From NCBI GenBank assembly GCA_002737115.1, contig NSHR01000017.1, positions 1-43,446 of the forward strand: a stretch of DNA of 43,446 bases, written 5' to 3'. Numbering within the stretch: position 1 is the stretch's first letter; the number at the start of each line of letters is the position of its first letter. Made by a program: the position numbers and the translations under genes. A model generated the notes under the pieces. The model saw only the letters and a list, made by a program, of their open reading frames with translations, did no database searches and was not told the origin of the DNA. Shown here in pieces: positions 40,200 through 43,446 of this stretch. This DNA is from Gemmatimonadota bacterium (GTDB lineage Bacteria; Gemmatimonadota; Gemmatimonadetes; Gemmatimonadales; Gemmatimonadaceae).

Positions 40200-41518
40200 G
40201 GCGTGGCGCCGTCGGGCCGCACGCGTGGTCGAAGTCGCAGAACGGCCACGGCAAACGCCACCTGCACCGGGACGACCACGGCGAGGACCACACCGCTCTC
40301 TTGAGACAACACCGACACCAGCTGGAGCGTCAGCCCGACCACCGACAGCAGCGCGACGAGCGCCGCAACACCGGCGGCGGCACCCGTGCGCGTACGACGC
40401 CACAGCGCCACCGTGACCACCACCGCCGCCAGCAGCATGAGCGGATGCACCTGCAGCACCGTGAGATTAGCGCCCATATACGGCGCGTGCTTCGTGACCG
40501 CACCGGCCAGCAGTAACGCCGTGCCGAGTAGACCGCCGACGCCGAACCACAGCACGGACAACGCGACCAGCACGCCCCGTGCGAGGGCTGAACCGACGCC
40601 CGAGAGCAGCATCACGAGCACGGCCAGCACGACGCCGAGCCCCAGCGCCATCGGTACGCGAGACGGTGCCACCTCGGGCATCGGTGCGCGATCGGCGGTG
40701 AAGAGCACGGAGTCCCGTACCACCAGCTTCACCGGCGCGCCGTTGGCATCCGTTACCGTGAGCGCCGCCAGATGATTCGCCAGGAGATCGGGGAGGAACG
40801 ACTCTTCCCACTTGGTGAGCACATGATCAGCGTTGCGGCCCAGGGCCACCTGAATGCCGGCATACACCAGCGGATCGCTGGCCGTAATGCGTGCCGTTTC
40901 GTTGCGCCAGGTGCGTCCGCTGCCGGGTGCCGCGAACGGCACGTCGAGTTGCCCCCGCAGCGCCCAATTCAGGACATCACGCACGCGCGTCGCGCAATTA
41001 TCAACGTAGTAATCGTAGCGGTAATACTTGTTCGCGTCCTGCGCATTCCAGCGCACGAAGTCGGCAATCGCACCACGCTGCACGGCCGTCAGCTGCAAGT
41101 CCAGTTGGCGAATCGTACGATTTTCACCCATGTAGGCAGCATTGAAATCCGCCGTGCGATAGCCCGCCATCCAGTACTTGGTATCGCCGGTGAGAAAGCG
41201 CGCCAAAAAGTTCGGCTGGTTGAAGTCGAACATGCCCCAGTTCAAGGCGAGGTCCTCACCGGTCGTACTATCCGTGAGTGCCAGCGCAATGTGTCCAAAC
41301 TTCTCAAACACGAAGGCGCCAGGCCCGTACGTGACGATGGCCACCGACATGCGCGCGCCGCGTTCGCCCCGCGCGCTGTCGAGCGTGGCCGACACACCCG
41401 GTGCCAGTGGCTTCGGCGTGGGTGCCAGCTCCGCCACTTGCGCCGTCAGCGACGACGAGGCGATCAGCATCACGGCCGCCACCCGGCCGGCCGCGCGTCG
41501 AATGGCGGACACCACCAT
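40196..41518 (-). CDS. DUF4105 (Lnb N-terminal-like) membrane protein
   Basis: This 440-residue protein has a signal peptide (GRVAAVMLIASSSLTAQ). A periplasmic DUF4105 domain spans about 45-265: VAIVTYGPGAFVFEKFGHIALALTD, LNWGMFDFNQPNFLARFL, YDYYVDNCATRVRDVLN. The YVDNCATR cysteine and the GHIAL histidine suggest an NlpC/P60-like Cys-His site. A C-terminal membrane region with about six transmembrane helices follows (about 285-430). The domain is also called Lnb after a lacto-N-biosidase-neighbouring region, but its function is not established. It begins within the Gfo/Idh stop codon (1-nt overlap, TGATG). Confidence 0.83.
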   Translation of the reverse strand: MVVSAIRRAAGRVAAVMLIASSSLTAQVAELAPTPKPLAPGVSATLDSARGERGARMSVAIVTYGPGAFVFEKFGHIALALTDSTTGEDLALNWGMFDFNQPNFLARFLTGDTKYWMAGYRTADFNAAYMGENRTIRQLDLQLTAVQRGAIADFVRWNAQDANKYYRYDYYVDNCATRVRDVLNWALRGQLDVPFAAPGSGRTWRNETARITASDPLVYAGIQVALGRNADHVLTKWEESFLPDLLANHLAALTVTDANGAPVKLVVRDSVLFTADRAPMPEVAPSRVPMALGLGVVLAVLVMLLSGVGSALARGVLVALSVLWFGVGGLLGTALLLAGAVTKHAPYMGANLTVLQVHPLMLLAAVVVTVALWRRTRTGAAAGVAALVALLSVVGLTLQLVSVLSQESGVVLAVVVPVQVAFAVAVLRLRPRVRPDGATP

Positions 41519-42522
41519 CAGAAGCGGAACTCTTTCCCGTCGTCAGCGGCCTTGTAGATCGCCTCGACCACCTTTTGCACGAGCACCTGATCGGTGGGCG
41601 GCTCATAGGGCGCGTCGCCGTTGATGACGGCAAGGAAGTGCGCAATCTCGGCTCGGTAGCTCTGCAGGAACGGGTTTTCGCGAGAAGCCGCACCAGACGG
41701 CGACACGTCCACCGCGCGTCCGTTCAGTTCCTTCGTAACACGCAACGGCGCCAGTCGCGCTGAGCCCCGTGTGGCGTGCACCTCGAACCACCAGCGGTCT
41801 TCGTCGCCCACGTACGACCACGACACGTCGATGTTCAACACCAGGCCATTGTCGCACTCGAGCAAGACCTGCATCGCGTCTTCCACCGAGCCGGCCGCGC
41901 GACCGCGCCGCATCGACGACACGACCCGGATCGGATTCGGTCCGTCGGCCAGCCACATGGCCAGGTCGAGCAGCGGGAACCCGTGTTCGAAAAACACGCC
42001 GCCGCCCGATTCGGCGCGACGATTGCGCCACCCCTCGGGGGTGTGCTTCATCAGCAGCGAACCCGCGCGAATGGACGTGACCTGTCCCAGCTCGGCATTG
42101 CGGAGGAACTGGTCGAGCGCCTGCACATCAGCACGGAACCGGTGATTGTGCCCCACCACTAACCGTCGATCGGCCTTCTGTGCGGCGGCGAGGCACCGCT
42201 CGATACCGCGCGTCGTGAGCGAGAGCGGACGCTCACACAGCACGTGCAGCTTCTTGCGCAGCGCCGCTAACACGTGCGGTTCGTGCAGGTGATTCGGCGT
42301 GGCAATGATGACCGCGTCGAGTTCGTCGCTGTCGAGCAGCTCCTCGAAATCCGTGAACACGTCGGGCACGTCGAATCGATCGGCCAGCGCACGCGCTTTA
42401 GCCGCATCGTTATCACACAACGCGACCAGCTTCGCACCGCGCAGCTTGGACAGAACGGGAATGTGCGTCAGCTGGGCAATGGCACCCGTGCCGACGACGG
42501 CGATACGGACGCCGTCTTTCAT
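41518..42522 (-). CDS. Gfo/Idh/MocA-family NAD(P)-dependent oxidoreductase
   Basis: This cytoplasmic dehydrogenase of the glucose-fructose/inositol family has 334 residues from the ATG at 42522, which follows a strong GGAGG. The long upstream open frame is antisense/overlap to the SpoIID-like gene and is not used. The Rossmann domain begins VRIAVVGTGAIAQLTHIPVL (GxGxxA), with VIIATPNHLHEPHVLAAL and the dinucleotide/catalytic region KLHVLCERPLSLT (Cys-Glu-Arg-Pro where most members have EKP). HNHRFRADVQAL and GGVFFEHGFPLLDLAMWL follow. The CERP in place of EKP may affect catalysis, since that Lys is normally catalytic. The substrate is unknown. Confidence 0.88.
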   Translation of the reverse strand: MKDGVRIAVVGTGAIAQLTHIPVLSKLRGAKLVALCDNDAAKARALADRFDVPDVFTDFEELLDSDELDAVIIATPNHLHEPHVLAALRKKLHVLCERPLSLTTRGIERCLAAAQKADRRLVVGHNHRFRADVQALDQFLRNAELGQVTSIRAGSLLMKHTPEGWRNRRAESGGGVFFEHGFPLLDLAMWLADGPNPIRVVSSMRRGRAAGSVEDAMQVLLECDNGLVLNIDVSWSYVGDEDRWWFEVHATRGSARLAPLRVTKELNGRAVDVSPSGAASRENPFLQSYRAEIAHFLAVINGDAPYEPPTDQVLVQKVVEAIYKAADDGKEFRF

Positions 42523-42544
42523 GTACGCCTCCGAAGATGACAGA

Positions 42545-43446
42545 TCAGTCGGCGAATCCGACGACGGTACCCGGATAGTAATGACGCAGGATAGTGCGAG
42601 CGTCGAGGCCGGCCCGTGACCGGCCGATCGCTCCCCACTGACACATCCCCACGCCGTGGCCGTTGCCGTGGCCGCGCAGGGTGACACCGGAGAGGTGTCC
42701 ACGTACACGGGATTCGCGCTCGATGGAAAAATACGTGCTGGGCAGGATCGCGCCACGCGAATTGCGTAGCACATTGCGAATCTCGTTGTTGCGCACGGTC
42801 ACATCACCGCGGTCGGTGCGCAGCACCAGCGCCGTGGCCCGACCAGACGTCGTCCGACCCTCGACCCGCATCGCGGTCATCACACCGGGACGCGGATCCC
42901 GCGCCCCAGCGGCCACCAACGCCCTCCGCACGGCTTCGCTGAGCTGCGCTTCGTCGAATTCTTCCGTCCAGTGGTTCCGCGGCGCGATGTCGCAGTACGG
43001 GCGCCCGGTCCGCGGGTCGGTGTCGTCGACCGACGGCAGATACGGCTCCTCACGCACATCCCGCCACGACTCCTTGGGAGCGGCCGTCCGGCCACCACAC
43101 GACGAGGAGTACGGGGCATCAACCAACAGGCCGTTGTAGCGGATGACCAGCCCCGCGGTTCGGTCGATCGCCTCGTTCACGATCGGCGCCTCCACGTCGA
43201 GCCCCGCGTACACCTGGTTCTGCACCGTGGCCACCATGTGCCACCCCGACCGTGGCTCGACCGCGGCGTCCGAGGGCACGCGAATGTACGCGTAGCTCCG
43301 TGCCGCGATTGCCTGCGCCTCGAGTGCCGCCCGGTCCCCCGGCTGCCGCGTGCCCAGTTCGATCGGCACCACACCGCGCAGATAGTCCTCTACGAGGAGC
43401 CGGTTCACCACCAGAATGCCGCTGTCGGTGGGCGTGAACCACAGTT
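42545..43446 (-). CDS. SpoIID/LytB-domain protein (5' truncated)
   Basis: This is a SpoIID/LytB-domain protein, a family with lytic transglycosylase-type activity on denuded glycan strands. The frame is open to the end of the window (LWFTPTDSGILVVNRLLVEDYL), so the N-terminus and start lie outside. Visible core: DYLRGVVPIELG, ALEAQAIAARSYAYI, a long beta segment, TTSGRATALVLRTDRG, and the C-terminal GHGNGHGVGMCQWGAIGRSRAG. In endospore formers SpoIID acts in engulfment. In non-sporulating bacteria homologs bind septal glycan. No sporulation is implied. It ends 22 nt before the Gfo/Idh start and is presumably the upstream member of that operon. Confidence 0.9.
   Translation of the reverse strand, partial: LWFTPTDSGILVVNRLLVEDYLRGVVPIELGTRQPGDRAALEAQAIAARSYAYIRVPSDAAVEPRSGWHMVATVQNQVYAGLDVEAPIVNEAIDRTAGLVIRYNGLLVDAPYSSSCGGRTAAPKESWRDVREEPYLPSVDDTDPRTGRPYCDIAPRNHWTEEFDEAQLSEAVRRALVAAGARDPRPGVMTAMRVEGRTTSGRATALVLRTDRGDVTVRNNEIRNVLRNSRGAILPSTYFSIERESRVRGHLSGVTLRGHGNGHGVGMCQWGAIGRSRAGLDARTILRHYYPGTVVGFAD

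Noticed and set aside
42545-43446. Sporulation gene implying endospores
   Set aside because: SpoIID-domain proteins occur widely in non-sporulating bacteria, and no other sporulation gene is present.
1-43446. CRISPR arrays, insertion sequences, phage genes or attachment sites
   Set aside because: No regularly spaced repeats, transposase or integrase motifs or terminal inverted repeats were seen on reading both strands.

Overview
This window looks like chromosomal DNA from a high-GC, Gram-negative (two-membrane) bacterium, most likely a member of the Gemmatimonadota close to Gemmatimonas. That is an inference. It rests on the GC-rich codon use, the many Sec signal peptides ending in xAQ, lipoproteins with Cys lipoboxes, an Omp85-like barrel, a plug-only TonB-type protein and a FlgD-like C-terminal module. 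No 16S rRNA gene or other direct species marker is present. No insertion sequence, phage gene, integrase or CRISPR array was seen. This is mostly core chromosome with some lineage-specific envelope genes.

Layout. 1-5000 holds a 5'-truncated KgtP-like transporter, a convergent GHL10-type lipoprotein hydrolase, a divergent serine beta-lactamase-fold hydrolase and a ROK fructokinase. 5000-7610 is a housekeeping block: tRNA-Gln with a visible promoter, prs, rplY (L25/Ctc) and pth. 7620-12170 is an envelope/secreted group: a plug-only TonB-type protein (minus strand), a BNR/sialidase-like lipoprotein and an M28 aminopeptidase (plus strand). ychF, a DUF3108 protein and a minus-strand SRAP (HMCES/YedK) gene follow. 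15143-17450 is the classical rpsF-rpsR-DUF2232-rplI operon, ending in a strong intrinsic terminator.

17551-28812 is the most distinctive stretch: rsfS, then a very large three-module protein (gluzincin protease, TolB-like propeller, Omp85-like barrel), a SPOR lipoprotein, a membrane SPOR protein with a degenerate ParA/BY-kinase-like domain, smc, and a secreted FlgD-like protein. The last four genes overlap by 1-4 nt and look translationally coupled, which suggests a link between peptidoglycan/division and chromosome condensation. Next comes a decayed metallo-beta-lactamase-fold gene, which fills the only long gap in the window, and then aroF and a lolA-like gene.

The rest of the window (31005-43446) is on the minus strand. 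One group is prfA-prmC-ylbF-like-tmk-ctpA. The other is a tightly packed set running spoIID-like, Gfo/Idh/MocA, DUF4105, hyuA-like, a UDG-superfamily glycosylase and hyuB-like. In that set the DNA-repair-type gene sits exactly between the two subunits of a hydantoinase/oxoprolinase.

The main points for follow-up are the SPOR/pseudo-ParA/Smc operon, the protease-propeller-barrel protein, the hyuA-UDG-hyuB arrangement, the MBL pseudogene, and a shared CGCTAACG palindrome that carries stop codons at two convergent gene ends.
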